Shown: positions 8,068 to 15,983, counted from the first letter of the stretch. The stretch: 57,749 bases of DNA from Chitinophagaceae bacterium (GCA_016787085.1 JAEUVJ010000044.1:1-57749); one strand, 5' to 3'. A program made the numbers and translations. Notes: generated by a model from the sequence alone, not told the origin.

Positions 8068-8799
8068 TTACTCCTTTGATACTTGTAAAGCCACTTCAGG
8101 GGCTGGGGTATCGCTATGCAAGCCGCATTCTTTCTGCGATGTTTCCCACCACCATCTCCCGGCCCTTGCATCTTCACCCGGTTCGATAGCCCTGGTACAG
8201 GGTGCACAACCAATGCTGATAAATCCTTTATCGTGTAAGGGATTGTACGGCACATTATGCTTCTTTATATACTCCATCATCTCATCATAGTTCCAGCGGA
8301 TGAGAGGATTGAATTTGTATAATTGTTTTTCTTCCGACCATTCAATCACCGGCATATCATGCCGGTTAGCAGATTGTTCGGCTCTGAGGCCGGTGATCCA
8401 TACCGATGCCCCTTTTAATGCCCTGTTCAATGGTTTTACTTTCCTGATATGACAACATTCTTTCCGGTTTTCCACTGATTCATAAAAACTATTGATGCCT
8501 TTGACAACAGCAAATTCTTCTACATCTTTTGCATCAGGGAAATAAACCTGCACAGGTTTTTTATATCGGGCCGTGGTGCGATCGAGTAATTCGTAGGCCT
8601 CATTAAATAACCTGCCGGTATCTATCGTAAAGATGGAAACCGGCAGATCGTTTTTGAATATGATATCCGTAAGTACCTGGTCTTCCTGACCCAGTGATGA
8701 AGAGAAAACAACGCCATGGGGAAACTGTTCCGTGACATATCGTATCGCTTCAATGACCGGGCTGCTCTCAATCTTCGCTATCTGTTCAGGGCTCAGCAT
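8068..8799 (-). CDS. cysH: Adenylyl-sulfate reductase, iron-sulfur type
   Basis: Reduces APS (or PAPS) to sulfite with thioredoxin. The 243-residue protein has the PP-loop-like SSSLGQEDQVL, the paired cysteines C115-C116 (KECCHIRK), and C198 and C201 (GCAPCTR), which together ligate a [4Fe-4S] cluster and mark the APS-specific form. The catalytic KECGLH motif has C225. The last 13 residues (TPAPEVALQVSKE) come from DNA that matches the dispersed palindromic repeat and probably are an added tail. Its ATG overlaps the stop of the peroxiredoxin gene by one base, so the two are translationally coupled. Confidence 0.95.
   Translation of the reverse strand: MLSPEQIAKIESSPVIEAIRYVTEQFPHGVVFSSSLGQEDQVLTDIIFKNDLPVSIFTIDTGRLFNEAYELLDRTTARYKKPVQVYFPDAKDVEEFAVVKGINSFYESVENRKECCHIRKVKPLNRALKGASVWITGLRAEQSANRHDMPVIEWSEEKQLYKFNPLIRWNYDEMMEYIKKHNVPYNPLHDKGFISIGCAPCTRAIEPGEDARAGRWWWETSQKECGLHSDTPAPEVALQVSKE
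8094..8110 (-). repeat. Copy of the cys-region repeat inside the end of cysH
   Basis: CTTCAGGGGCTGGGGTA here matches CTTTAGGGGCTGGGGGTA at 7068-7085 with one substitution and one extra G. It lies in coding sequence and supplies the last codons of cysH, so the repeat has changed the protein tail. Confidence 0.5.
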
Positions 8800-9434
8800 T
8801 ATACATTCGGCTGCGGCGTATAGCGCAGGTATGGTTTTACTATTTTAACCCCTTTCGGGAATTTTTTAATGGCATCTTCTGTTGAAACGGCAGGCACAAC
8901 AATGACATCTTCACCTGCTTTCCAATCTGCAGGGGTAGCTACACTAAACCCGGCAGTCAGCTGCAGTGAATCCAATACACGCAACACTTCATAGAAATTC
9001 CTTCCGGTAGATGCAGGATAAGTGATCATCAGCTTCACTAGTCTGTCAGGTCCGATCACGAAGAGTGAACGAACCGTAGCCGTAGCCGATGCATTTGGAT
9101 GGATCATATCATACAATTCTGCCACTATCCTGCTTTCATCAGCAATAATGGGAAAATCAACATGGCAATGCTGCGTTTCATTGATATCATTGCGCCAGCC
9201 AAAATGCTTATCCAGCGGATCCACACTTACCGCCAGCACTTTGGTGTTACGTTTGGCAAACTCCTCTTTCAGCAAAGCTGTTTTTCCTAATTCAGTGGTG
9301 CAAACAGGAGTGTAATCAGCAGGGTGGGAGAACAGGATGCCCCAGCCATTGCCAAGGTATTCGTAAAAATCAATTTCACCCTCTGTGGTCTGTGCTTTAA
9401 AATTGGGAGCAACATCCCCAAGACGAAGTGCCAT
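8799..9434 (-). CDS. 1-Cys peroxiredoxin (Prx6/AhpC-TSA family)
   Basis: Reduces hydrogen peroxide and organic or inorganic peroxides in the cytoplasm. The 211-residue protein has the peroxidatic C45 in HPADYTPVCTTELG and the long C-terminal PAVSTEDAIKKFPKG arm of the Prx6 type, with R in TVRSLFVIG. No resolving cysteine follows the family pattern. The ATG at 9434 is chosen over an upstream TTG at 9443. It is the first gene of the peroxiredoxin-cysH-cysD-cysN-cobA run and has an excellent promoter match 21 bases upstream. Joint expression with sulfate reduction suggests protection of the oxygen-sensitive CysH cluster or of the thiol pool (inference). Confidence 0.93.
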   Translation of the reverse strand: MALRLGDVAPNFKAQTTEGEIDFYEYLGNGWGILFSHPADYTPVCTTELGKTALLKEEFAKRNTKVLAVSVDPLDKHFGWRNDINETQHCHVDFPIIADESRIVAELYDMIHPNASATATVRSLFVIGPDRLVKLMITYPASTGRNFYEVLRVLDSLQLTAGFSVATPADWKAGEDVIVVPAVSTEDAIKKFPKGVKIVKPYLRYTPQPNV

Positions 9435-9454
9435 ATCAAACAATTTTAAGGTTA

Positions 9455-9486
9455 CAAAAATAAGGCAATCACTTTACCCCACCAAA
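9455..9486 (-). promoter_or_regulatory. Bacteroidota promoter for the peroxiredoxin-cysHDN operon
   Basis: On the minus strand TTTG (9483-9486), a 20-base spacer and TATTTTTG (9455-9462) match the Bacteroidota sigma consensus TTTG-N19-21-TAnnTTTG at every fixed base. Transcription would start near 9448, giving a leader of about 14 bases. Confidence 0.65.
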
Positions 9487-9495
9487 CATGTGGAC

Positions 9496-9515
9496 TAAAA
9501 CGGTTGTTCGTTTTA
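9496..9515. promoter_or_regulatory. Palindrome upstream of the cys operon promoter, candidate Rrf2 operator
   Basis: TAAAACG-GTTGTT-CGTTTTA has perfect seven-base arms and ends 10 bases upstream of the -33 box. It overlaps the stop codon of the Rrf2 gene. It could be an operator of that regulator, or a weak terminator for the rrf2 transcript (no T-run follows on the minus strand). Confidence 0.35.
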
Positions 9516-9926
9516 CTTCATGGGAAGCAGATCAACTAAGGTCTTTGTTTCCATAACGTTAAGAGTAGCATCCCTTACCTTGATCATAATGTCATGAAGA
9601 CCACAAGCAGTTTCATCGCAGTTCTCGCAGCGATGGTAAAAATTAAGACTTACACAGGGCAGCATGGCTATCGGTCCATTTACTAAGCGAACGATGGTTG
9701 CCACCTTCACCTGTGCGGGGTCTTTCTTTAAATAATACCCACCTCCTTTCCCTTTTTTACTGTCGAGAATATCCGCTTTCTTGAGCTCCAGCAGGATATT
9801 CTCTAAGAATTTTAAAGGGACTTTCTTCTTAGTTGATATTTCTGAAATGAGAACGGGCCCCTGGTTATATTTCTCTGTCAGGTAAGCCAGTGCCTTGAAA
9901 GCGTACTGTGATTTTTTTGAGAGCAT
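9513..9926 (-). CDS. Rrf2-family transcriptional regulator of the sulfur block
   Basis: A 137-residue winged-helix regulator that begins MLSKKSQYAFKALAYL, with ISEISTKKKVPLKFLENILLELKKADIL as the recognition region and the Rrf2 wing KKGKGGGYYL. Four cysteines (C91, C100, C103, C108) lie in a region that in IscR/NsrR-type members binds an iron-sulfur cluster, but the spacing differs from IscR. Family members CymR and IscR control cysteine and iron-sulfur supply, which fits its place one base after osmC and directly before the peroxiredoxin-cysHDN operon. A cluster-sensing or thiol-sensing role is inferred. Confidence 0.9.
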   Translation of the reverse strand: MLSKKSQYAFKALAYLTEKYNQGPVLISEISTKKKVPLKFLENILLELKKADILDSKKGKGGGYYLKKDPAQVKVATIVRLVNGPIAMLPCVSLNFYHRCENCDETACGLHDIMIKVRDATLNVMETKTLVDLLPMK

Positions 9927-9927
9927 T

Positions 9928-10338
9928 TTACTTCAATAATTGCAGTTTATAATTGATGGCCGAATTCTTTCGCAGCATGGCCGATACTCCGCAATATTTT
10001 TCTAAAGATAGTTCAATTGCCTTTCTTACCTTTTCTTCATTGGCAGCTTCTGTCCGTAGTTTATAGGTAATAGTGATATCCTTATACACTTTGGGGTGTT
10101 CGTCCGTCTGCTCTGCCTCCACGTCCATGGACAAATCAGCATAGGCGACCCGCATTTTATCCAGAATATCCAGCACATCAATACCTGAACAGCCGGCAAT
10201 AGCGGATAACAGCAGGGATTTAGGACCCGGTCCTTCCTTACGGTCGCTGTCCATGACAATTCCCGGAGGGTTGTTGTCATGGATCATGTGGCTTTCAAAA
10301 ACCCGGTCATGTTTCCACTTTGTTGTAGTCTTTGTCAT
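9928..10338 (-). CDS. OsmC family peroxidase-like protein
   Basis: A 136-residue protein with the OsmC/Ohr fold signature: C50 in AIAGCSGIDVLDIL and C116 in EKYCGVSAML, the two redox cysteines that reduce peroxides in characterised members. The active-site arginine of Ohr is not obvious, and the DSDRKEGPGPKSLLL stretch is typical of the YhfA-like branch. It overlaps the 3' end of the CDF gene by 32 bases and is followed by rrf2 after one base. This places it in an oxidant- and thiol-related operon. Confidence 0.9.
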   Translation of the reverse strand: MTKTTTKWKHDRVFESHMIHDNNPPGIVMDSDRKEGPGPKSLLLSAIAGCSGIDVLDILDKMRVAYADLSMDVEAEQTDEHPKVYKDITITYKLRTEAANEEKVRKAIELSLEKYCGVSAMLRKNSAINYKLQLLK

Positions 10339-11413
10339 ATTCTTCGTAACGGTGTTTTTTATCCTGCAGGATGTTCCCCAATGTCCAGGATATTCGTTTT
10401 ACAAAATGATGTTGTCTTGCCTGGCAGTCTGGCTTATCACAGATAGCACATTGAAAAGGCATACAGCCGTCCGAGTGTACGAACATTTCCACCGATTCGC
10501 CAAACTCCTTTTTGACGATAGCAGATAAGACCTCCACTTCCTCGTGCGATTCATGTACATTCAGATACCAGGGAACGGTCAGGTGACAATCCAGGTGCAG
10601 CACACTGCCGTACTTAATGACACGCAAATTATGAAGGTCCACCCAGTTCTCCCGCCTCGCAGTATTCAATACATCAACCATTTTACCCAGCAATTGTTCA
10701 TCGGCCTCATCCATAATGCCTGCAATGGATCGCCGGATGATCTTATACCCGGTGTATATGATAAAAGCGCCAAAGAAGATAGCCACAGCGCTGTCGATCC
10801 AATAATAACCGGTGAAATATAAAAGCAAAAGCCCGGCAATGATGCCGAGGGTAGAATATGTATCGCTTTGCAGGTGTTTGCCACTGGCTTCCAGTGCCAG
10901 TGAACTATTTTTCTTTCCGATCTGAATGCAGACATAGCCCATTATGTAATTGGCCACTGCCGTGGCGGCTACCAGCCAGATACCGGTATCAATCTTTTTC
11001 AATGTGGCAGGGTGAATGATATGCTGTATCGCCTCATAGAGGATAACCGTACCAGCAACCCCGATCAGTGTCCCTTCCACTGCTGCTGAAAGAAATTCTG
11101 CCTTGCCATGGCCATAAGGATGATCCTTGTCTCTCGGCTTGGCCGCCACATATAAACTATACAACCCGATAAAACCAGCCGCTACATTGACAATACTTTC
11201 CAATGCATCGGTAAGGATGGCAACAGAACCTGTAAAGTAATACGCCATGCCTTTTACCGCAAGCAAAAGAACAGAGACACCTGCTACCCATTTTTGAACA
11301 TTCAGATTCTGATCCGGCTTTTTCAAGAGAGGCAAATTAGGTAAAACTTTTTGTCGGCAGGCTGACAGCCTCCCGCTAAACCGAAAAGACACGGCAAATC
11401 GAAAAAATGCCAT
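10307..11413 (-). CDS. Cation diffusion facilitator with cysteine-rich C-terminus
   Basis: A membrane exporter of zinc or another divalent metal, exchanged for protons. The 368-residue protein has six membrane helices from about residue 42 to 225, the metal sites TDALES (helix II) and KHLQSDT (helix V), and HPYGHGKAEFL between helices II and III. A cytoplasmic CDF C-terminal domain follows (LHNLRVIKYGSVLHLDCHL). It ends with an extra metal-binding tail, GCMPFQCAICDKPDCQARQHHF, carrying four cysteines and two histidines. The first 30 residues look unlike the family, and translation may begin later, near QNLNVQKW. It shares the unit with osmC, rrf2 and the sulfur genes. Confidence 0.88.
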   Translation of the reverse strand: MAFFRFAVSFRFSGRLSACRQKVLPNLPLLKKPDQNLNVQKWVAGVSVLLLAVKGMAYYFTGSVAILTDALESIVNVAAGFIGLYSLYVAAKPRDKDHPYGHGKAEFLSAAVEGTLIGVAGTVILYEAIQHIIHPATLKKIDTGIWLVAATAVANYIMGYVCIQIGKKNSSLALEASGKHLQSDTYSTLGIIAGLLLLYFTGYYWIDSAVAIFFGAFIIYTGYKIIRRSIAGIMDEADEQLLGKMVDVLNTARRENWVDLHNLRVIKYGSVLHLDCHLTVPWYLNVHESHEEVEVLSAIVKKEFGESVEMFVHSDGCMPFQCAICDKPDCQARQHHFVKRISWTLGNILQDKKHRYEEYDKDYNKVET

Positions 11414-11444
11414 AAACCACTTAACTCATTGCAGCAGCTTCGGC

Positions 11445-11458
11445 TCCCGGTACCGGGA
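11445..11458. promoter_or_regulatory. Perfect 14-base palindrome between sod and the CDF gene
   Basis: TCCCGGTACCGGGA is fully self-complementary. It lies 32 bases upstream of the CDF start and four bases past the sod stop. With no T-run it is not a typical terminator. An operator for metal-dependent control of the transporter is possible but not shown. Confidence 0.3.
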
Positions 11459-11461
11459 AGA

Positions 11462-12214
11462 TCAAAGAAAAGACTCGTACCGTTTCTGTACAAATTCCCA
11501 GTTCACTACTTTCCACCAGTTGGCGATATAGTCGGGGCGTTTGTTCTGATAACGGAGATAGTAAGCATGCTCCCATACATCGAGACCCAGTACAGGCAAC
11601 CCCTTAATATCACTGACATCCATCAGCGGGTTGTCCTGGTTTGGTGTAGACCCGATGCGAAGTTTTTTATCGCTATCCAGGAAGAGCCATGCCCAGCCAC
11701 TGCCAAACCGGTTCTTACCTGCATCCGTAAATTGTGTTTTAAACGCCTCAAATGAACTGAAGCCGGCTTCGATCGCTGCAAACAATTTGCCGGAAGGTTT
11801 TTCTGTACCGCCGGGGGTCATACTTTTCCAGAATAACTCGTGATTGTAATGCCCTCCGCCATTGTTCCGCATCCTGGCAGAATACTTCGATATCTTTCCC
11901 AAAACATCCTCCAGTGGTTTCGATACATCCACTCCTTCTGCTTTAGCAGCATCCTGTACGTTCGTAGCGTATGTGGCGGCATGTTTGGTATAATGGATCT
12001 CCATCGTCATGGCATCAATCGCCTTTTCCAGTGCATTGTATGCATAAGGCAAAGGCTCCTGTGTAAAGCCTGTACCGAATGATGAACTGACAATATGTTT
12101 CGGCCCGGCACAAGCCTCCATTAAAGATCCTCCTGCAGTCAACCCGGCTGTGATAGCCAATGTAGCTTTTGCAGAATCAGTGATAAACATTCTGCGTGAT
12201 GTATTCTTTTTCAT
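11462..12214 (-). CDS. Iron/manganese superoxide dismutase, Tat lipoprotein
   Basis: Converts superoxide to hydrogen peroxide and oxygen. The 250-residue protein has a Tat signal (SRRMFITDS) with a lipobox (SLMEAC, cysteine 35), so it is exported folded and lipid-anchored. That is unusual for a family that is mostly cytoplasmic. The metal ligands are visible: H in EIHYTKHAATY, H in NNGGGHYNHELFW, and D and H in GLDVWEHAYYL. The SOD signature WEHAYYLRYQNKRPDYI is complete. G-rich GGGHYNH and GSGWAWL are typical. Fe versus Mn cannot be told. It follows the LptF/G gene after 25 bases. Confidence 0.95.
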   Translation of the reverse strand: MKKNTSRRMFITDSAKATLAITAGLTAGGSLMEACAGPKHIVSSSFGTGFTQEPLPYAYNALEKAIDAMTMEIHYTKHAATYATNVQDAAKAEGVDVSKPLEDVLGKISKYSARMRNNGGGHYNHELFWKSMTPGGTEKPSGKLFAAIEAGFSSFEAFKTQFTDAGKNRFGSGWAWLFLDSDKKLRIGSTPNQDNPLMDVSDIKGLPVLGLDVWEHAYYLRYQNKRPDYIANWWKVVNWEFVQKRYESFL

Positions 12215-12239
12215 AGCAACATTATTGTATGGAATAAAG

Positions 12240-13709
12240 TTAATCTTTCTTCAGGCCTTTCCGGTTGCGAATATGATCAACGGAGCGGCCGATCAGCCCG
12301 GCGATCCTGTAATACCATTCTTTACTGAACAATTGCGAGTCCCGCATAGCCTTGTAAGTAAGGAAAATACCGACAGGGGTCAGAATGAATGTAGCCAGCC
12401 ACATACCGGCGAAAGGCGTGAGTTTGCCACCACCAACAAATTTTTCTCCGGTATTGGTGGAAAAGTAAAAAATCAGAAAAAAGATGATAGCAAAAACGAG
12501 CGGTGTTCCTAAACCGCCTTTGCGGATAATAGATCCAAGAGGCGCTCCGATCAGGAATAAAACAAGGCAAGCCAGTGACAGCACGATCTTACGATGCCAT
12601 TCGACCTTATGTTTACGAAGTCTTTTTTCCTTATCCTTTACGTTGAGCAGCGTTGACTCTACGGTTGACCGCATAGAACTGAACTGGCTTACCGCCCTTT
12701 GCTGCACACCTGTACGGGCAGAGTCAGGCAGGAAATGCATGAAGGTTATTGCATTTTTTAACCGGCTGCTGGTATCCACCGGCAGTGTACGGCTGCCAAG
12801 TGTATCAAAGAACTGTGTATGGGCAAACGCATTGTAGAGGGTCTGCGGCATTTGCCCGTAAATAGTCGTGATCTCTTTACTAAATGAATCTATGGATTGG
12901 TCCAGTTGCCGCATACTGTACATCTTTTCATTATTCCTGTTCACGCTATCCGGTGTTATATTACTCACACCAAGAGTACTTATGTCAAATTGCTTTTTAT
13001 ATTCTTTGAATCGCAACCGTATATAATCCGTTTTTTGCCCGCCGTACTTATCGGCCCTTTCCTGGTAGCGCCAGCCATCTTTCAGGTTGAACTCCAAAAA
13101 ACGTTTGTTATCAGACACCTTCATGATGCCGCTTTTAGCAATGATGAAATTATCCTGCACACTATTGCCCTGTTCATACACGATCACATCGCGGATCACG
13201 GTATCATTAGCTTCCTTTCTTCCGACCTTTATGGCAAATCCGTCTATCTTATCATAAAATACCCCTTCTTTCAGATCGAATGCAGGCTGCGCCTGTACAA
13301 TATCAGCCAGCATGGTCCTCGACTTCAGATTAGCAACAGGTATAATGTAGTTGGCAAATAAAAAAGCAACTACACATATCAATAACGACACAAAAAACAA
13401 TGGCCGCATGAACCGCAATAGGGAAATACCTGACGATTTGATGGCCACGAGCTCAAAACTTTCTCCAAGACTGCCAAAGGTCATCAGCGAAGAAAGCAGC
13501 ACTGCCAGCGGCAAAGCCAGCGGAACCAGCGCCGCACTCTGGTACCAGATGAACCGGAAAATAATATCAGTACCCAGACCCTTACCTACAAAATCATCTA
13601 TCCATAACCAAAAGAACTGCATGATCAGTACCAGCAGGGTAATGAAGAAAGTGGCAATAAAAGGCCCCACAAATGCTTTGACAACCAGTTTATCTAATTT
13701 TTTGAACAC
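12240..13709 (-). CDS. LptF/LptG family lipopolysaccharide export permease
   Basis: An inner-membrane component of the Lpt bridge that extracts lipopolysaccharide for transport to the outer membrane. The 489-residue protein has N-terminal helices (about 17-37, 57-75, 100-122), a large periplasmic jellyroll-like region (about 130-370), and C-terminal helices (about 385-470). The motif LVPLALPLAVLLSSLMTFG and a conserved GAPLGSIIRKGGLG are typical. Length is longer than E. coli LptF or LptG because of a larger periplasmic part, as usual in Bacteroidota. It starts with GTG at 13709. A minus-strand TATTTTTG (13731-13738) inside the divergent gene is a likely -7 element. Confidence 0.93.
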   Translation of the reverse strand: MFKKLDKLVVKAFVGPFIATFFITLLVLIMQFFWLWIDDFVGKGLGTDIIFRFIWYQSAALVPLALPLAVLLSSLMTFGSLGESFELVAIKSSGISLLRFMRPLFFVSLLICVVAFLFANYIIPVANLKSRTMLADIVQAQPAFDLKEGVFYDKIDGFAIKVGRKEANDTVIRDVIVYEQGNSVQDNFIIAKSGIMKVSDNKRFLEFNLKDGWRYQERADKYGGQKTDYIRLRFKEYKKQFDISTLGVSNITPDSVNRNNEKMYSMRQLDQSIDSFSKEITTIYGQMPQTLYNAFAHTQFFDTLGSRTLPVDTSSRLKNAITFMHFLPDSARTGVQQRAVSQFSSMRSTVESTLLNVKDKEKRLRKHKVEWHRKIVLSLACLVLFLIGAPLGSIIRKGGLGTPLVFAIIFFLIFYFSTNTGEKFVGGGKLTPFAGMWLATFILTPVGIFLTYKAMRDSQLFSKEWYYRIAGLIGRSVDHIRNRKGLKKD

Positions 13710-13720
13710 TATCTTTAATT

Positions 13721-14332
13721 ATGGATCAGGCAAAAATAAGGCTTTCACCAGAGGAGGCTGAACTGGTTTCCAATGCCGGCTGGATTTTAACAAAGAACCG
13801 CATCATTCTAAAAGTAAAGCATCTGCTTGAGCATTTGCAAATGGAACAAGAGATAGCCATCCGCCAATATGCCCCCCTGCTTCCTGCAGAAGTAATAAGG
13901 GTGTCCCCCAAGATATCCAAAGGAGAAAATTACCGGGGTTTACCTTATCTCGTACTGGATCACCCCCGCTATTTTGAAAAGGGAAATCATTTTGCTATCC
14001 GCACCCTTTTCTGGTGGGGAAATTTCTTCAGCATTACCCTTCACTTATCGGGAAAATATCAACTCAAATATGAACCGGCGCTGATCCGGCACTTCGATGA
14101 GTTAAAACAAACAAGTTACTCGGTTTGCATTAACACCCGGGAATGGGAGCATCACTTTGAAGCAGGCAACTACCAGCCGGTACAAAACATGAACGCTGCT
14201 GTATTCACAAATACGATACGTCAAAAGGATTTTTTAAAAATAGCCAAAACCTATTCGCTGGATGAATGGGACACCGCCGGAGACAAACTCCTGCTTTCTT
14301 TTCATGAATTATTGAAGTGGCTGGCTGATTAA
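13721..14332 (+). CDS. Hypothetical protein, 203 residues
   Basis: A soluble protein of unknown function that starts only 11 bases from the divergent LptF/G gene. It is mixed alpha-beta with a helical N-terminus (LSPEEAELVSNAGWILTKNRI) and an aromatic-rich middle (GLPYLVLDHPRYFEKGNHFAIRTLFWWGNFFSITLHLSG). No signal peptide or membrane helix is present, and no catalytic motif is recognised. The ATG at 13721 is the only sensible start. The 3' end overlaps the convergent START-like gene by four bases, so the pair share no terminator. Probably a conserved Chitinophagaceae protein (inference). Confidence 0.75.
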   Translation: MDQAKIRLSPEEAELVSNAGWILTKNRIILKVKHLLEHLQMEQEIAIRQYAPLLPAEVIRVSPKISKGENYRGLPYLVLDHPRYFEKGNHFAIRTLFWWGNFFSITLHLSGKYQLKYEPALIRHFDELKQTSYSVCINTREWEHHFEAGNYQPVQNMNAAVFTNTIRQKDFLKIAKTYSLDEWDTAGDKLLLSFHELLKWLAD

Positions 14333-14706
14333 TTGCCCAGACGATGAAACAGATCTTTTACCTGGTGGTCCCACAGGAGGCTCTGGTCTTTGATATCTTT
14401 TTTCTCGGCAAAGTCCTTTACGATCAGTATGGTTTGATTAGTGATTTCTGACTTCTCTATCCGGAATTCAAAATACTCGTCTTTGGGCGTCGTGAGCCAG
14501 TGAAACCTGATGTATTTGTCCAGCTCACTCTCCAGCACTTCCGCCTTTTCATAAGATCCGTTCCAGCCAAAATAAAAAATGTTATCCCTTTCGTCCACTT
14601 TGTCTGCAAACCATTCGCCGAGGCCGGCCGGTGTGGAAAGAAATTCATATAGTATAGAAGGCGAACACCTGACGGGAAATTCTAAAGTATATAGCTGCTT
14701 GCTCAT
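14329..14706 (-). CDS. START/AHSA1-like domain protein
   Basis: A 125-residue single-domain protein with the SRPBCC-type fold. Motifs are LEFPVRCSPSILYEFLSTPAGLGEWFADKV at the N-terminus, a run of beta strands (YFGWNGSYEKAEVL, YIRFHWL, YFEFRIEKSE), and a final amphipathic helix (SLLWDHQVKDLFHRLG). The L-x-EWFAD motif is shared by AHSA1/START-like proteins of Bacteroidota that bind hydrophobic ligands or protein partners. It is known to be conserved next to housekeeping genes, but its job is unclear. It overlaps the end of the preceding hypothetical gene by four bases. Confidence 0.85.
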   Translation of the reverse strand: MSKQLYTLEFPVRCSPSILYEFLSTPAGLGEWFADKVDERDNIFYFGWNGSYEKAEVLESELDKYIRFHWLTTPKDEYFEFRIEKSEITNQTILIVKDFAEKKDIKDQSLLWDHQVKDLFHRLGN

Positions 14707-15010
14707 CTGTTCTTATTAATAATACCTGTGGGCTGCAATAATAACTAAATAATGTTTGCACCAAAAAATATTTTTCCGCCGCTTTTTCAGGTATTTAAAG
14801 GCCTGAGAGACATATTTAAAATAAATCCCTTTGTCATACGTTAAAGAAATACAAAGTTTTTTTGTCGGATTCTGGATAAATCCCTTAAATTGCTTTGAAG
14901 TCCAATAATTTCTGAGGAAAACCGAAACCGTGCCGGGTACTTTTTAAGGGCTATCAACCAAAACGTAAAATCTAAAACCCTTTAAATAACCCTAAACCCA
15001 ACCCCTACCT
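14707..15010 (+). other. Gene-free leader region before rpoD
   Basis: A 304-base AT-rich stretch between the START-like gene and rpoD. I see no ORF with coding signs, no tRNA and no known riboswitch. A weak hairpin (TCAGG with CCTGA near 14787-14810) and two poor promoter-like strings, TAATGTTTG near 14750 and TAAATTG near 14887, are present. The region most likely holds the rpoD promoter and a long 5' leader. Confidence 0.5.
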
Positions 15011-15886
15011 ATGAGTATGAGACAATTGAAGATCACGAAGTCCATTACCAATCGTGAATCTCAAAGCCTCGAAAAATACCTGCAGGAGATCGGTAAAGTA
15101 GAACTGATCACCCCGGAAGAAGAGGTAAAATTAGCCACTTTAATCAAACAAGGAGACCAAAGAGCTTTGGACCGCTTGACCAAAGCCAATCTTCGTTTTG
15201 TGGTTTCCGTCGCCAAACAGTATCAGAACCAGGGACTTTCGCTTCCTGACCTGATCAATGAAGGAAATCTCGGCCTGATCAAAGCTGCCCAGCGGTTTGA
15301 TGAGACCCGCGGTTTTAAATTCATTTCCTATGCTGTATGGTGGATCCGTCAAAGCATTTTACAGGCATTGGCCGAGCAATCCCGTATCGTCCGGTTACCG
15401 CTCAATAAAGTAGGTCTTACCAACCGGGTACAAAAGGCGTTTTCGCAGTTAGAACAGGAGTTTGAAAGAGAGCCTTCTGCTGAAGAACTGGCCGAAATGC
15501 TGAATATGGACCTGGAAGAAGTGTCTGCCACTTTAAATATTTCTTCCCGCCACGTAAGCATGGACACTCCCTTATCTGAAGGCGAAGACAATACCTTGCT
15601 GGATGTGCTGGAAAACCCCAATGCAGACAGAACTGACAACGAACTGGATCATAAAGAATCCCTGAAAACAGAAATAGACCGCTCGCTGAAAACACTGACC
15701 GAAAGGCAAAAAGAAGTGATCTGCTATTTCTTTGGCATTGGTGTTGATCATCCCATGAGCCTGGAAGATATTGGCGAAAGGTTCAACCTGACCCGCGAAC
15801 GTGTACGCCAGATCAAGGATAAGGCCATCACCAAACTTCGGACTACCAATCGTTGTAAACTATTAAGAACCTATTTAGGCGCATGA
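15011..15886 (+). CDS. rpoD: Housekeeping RNA polymerase sigma factor
   Basis: The primary sigma factor, which guides RNA polymerase to Bacteroidota promoters. The 291-residue protein has region 1.2 and 2 ([23 protein letters not shown], then [38 protein letters not shown]), region 3 ([15 protein letters not shown]), and region 4 ([15 protein letters not shown] and [22 protein letters not shown], the helix-turn-helix for the -33 box). It lacks region 1.1 and the long insert of E. coli RpoD, as is normal for this phylum. The start is [11 protein letters not shown]; the second ATG (15017) is equally possible. A perfect hairpin terminator follows. Confidence 0.97.
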   Translation: MSMRQLKITKSITNRESQSLEKYLQEIGKVELITPEEEVKLATLIKQGDQRALDRLTKANLRFVVSVAKQYQNQGLSLPDLINEGNLGLIKAAQRFDETRGFKFISYAVWWIRQSILQALAEQSRIVRLPLNKVGLTNRVQKAFSQLEQEFEREPSAEELAEMLNMDLEEVSATLNISSRHVSMDTPLSEGEDNTLLDVLENPNADRTDNELDHKESLKTEIDRSLKTLTERQKEVICYFFGIGVDHPMSLEDIGERFNLTRERVRQIKDKAITKLRTTNRCKLLRTYLGA

Positions 15887-15920
15887 TTTAACTTATACTC
15901 TACCTATCTTTACATTTCTT

Positions 15921-15950
15921 AAAAAGTGAACATGATGATGTTCACTTTTT
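15921..15950 (+). terminator. Terminator after rpoD
   Basis: AAAAAGTGAACAT pairs perfectly with ATGTTCACTTTTT across the loop GATG. The A/T ends make it work in either direction, and it separates rpoD from ffh. Confidence 0.85.
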
Positions 15951-15983
15951 ATTTTGTAATAACTGATAAAATAATTCCGGATC

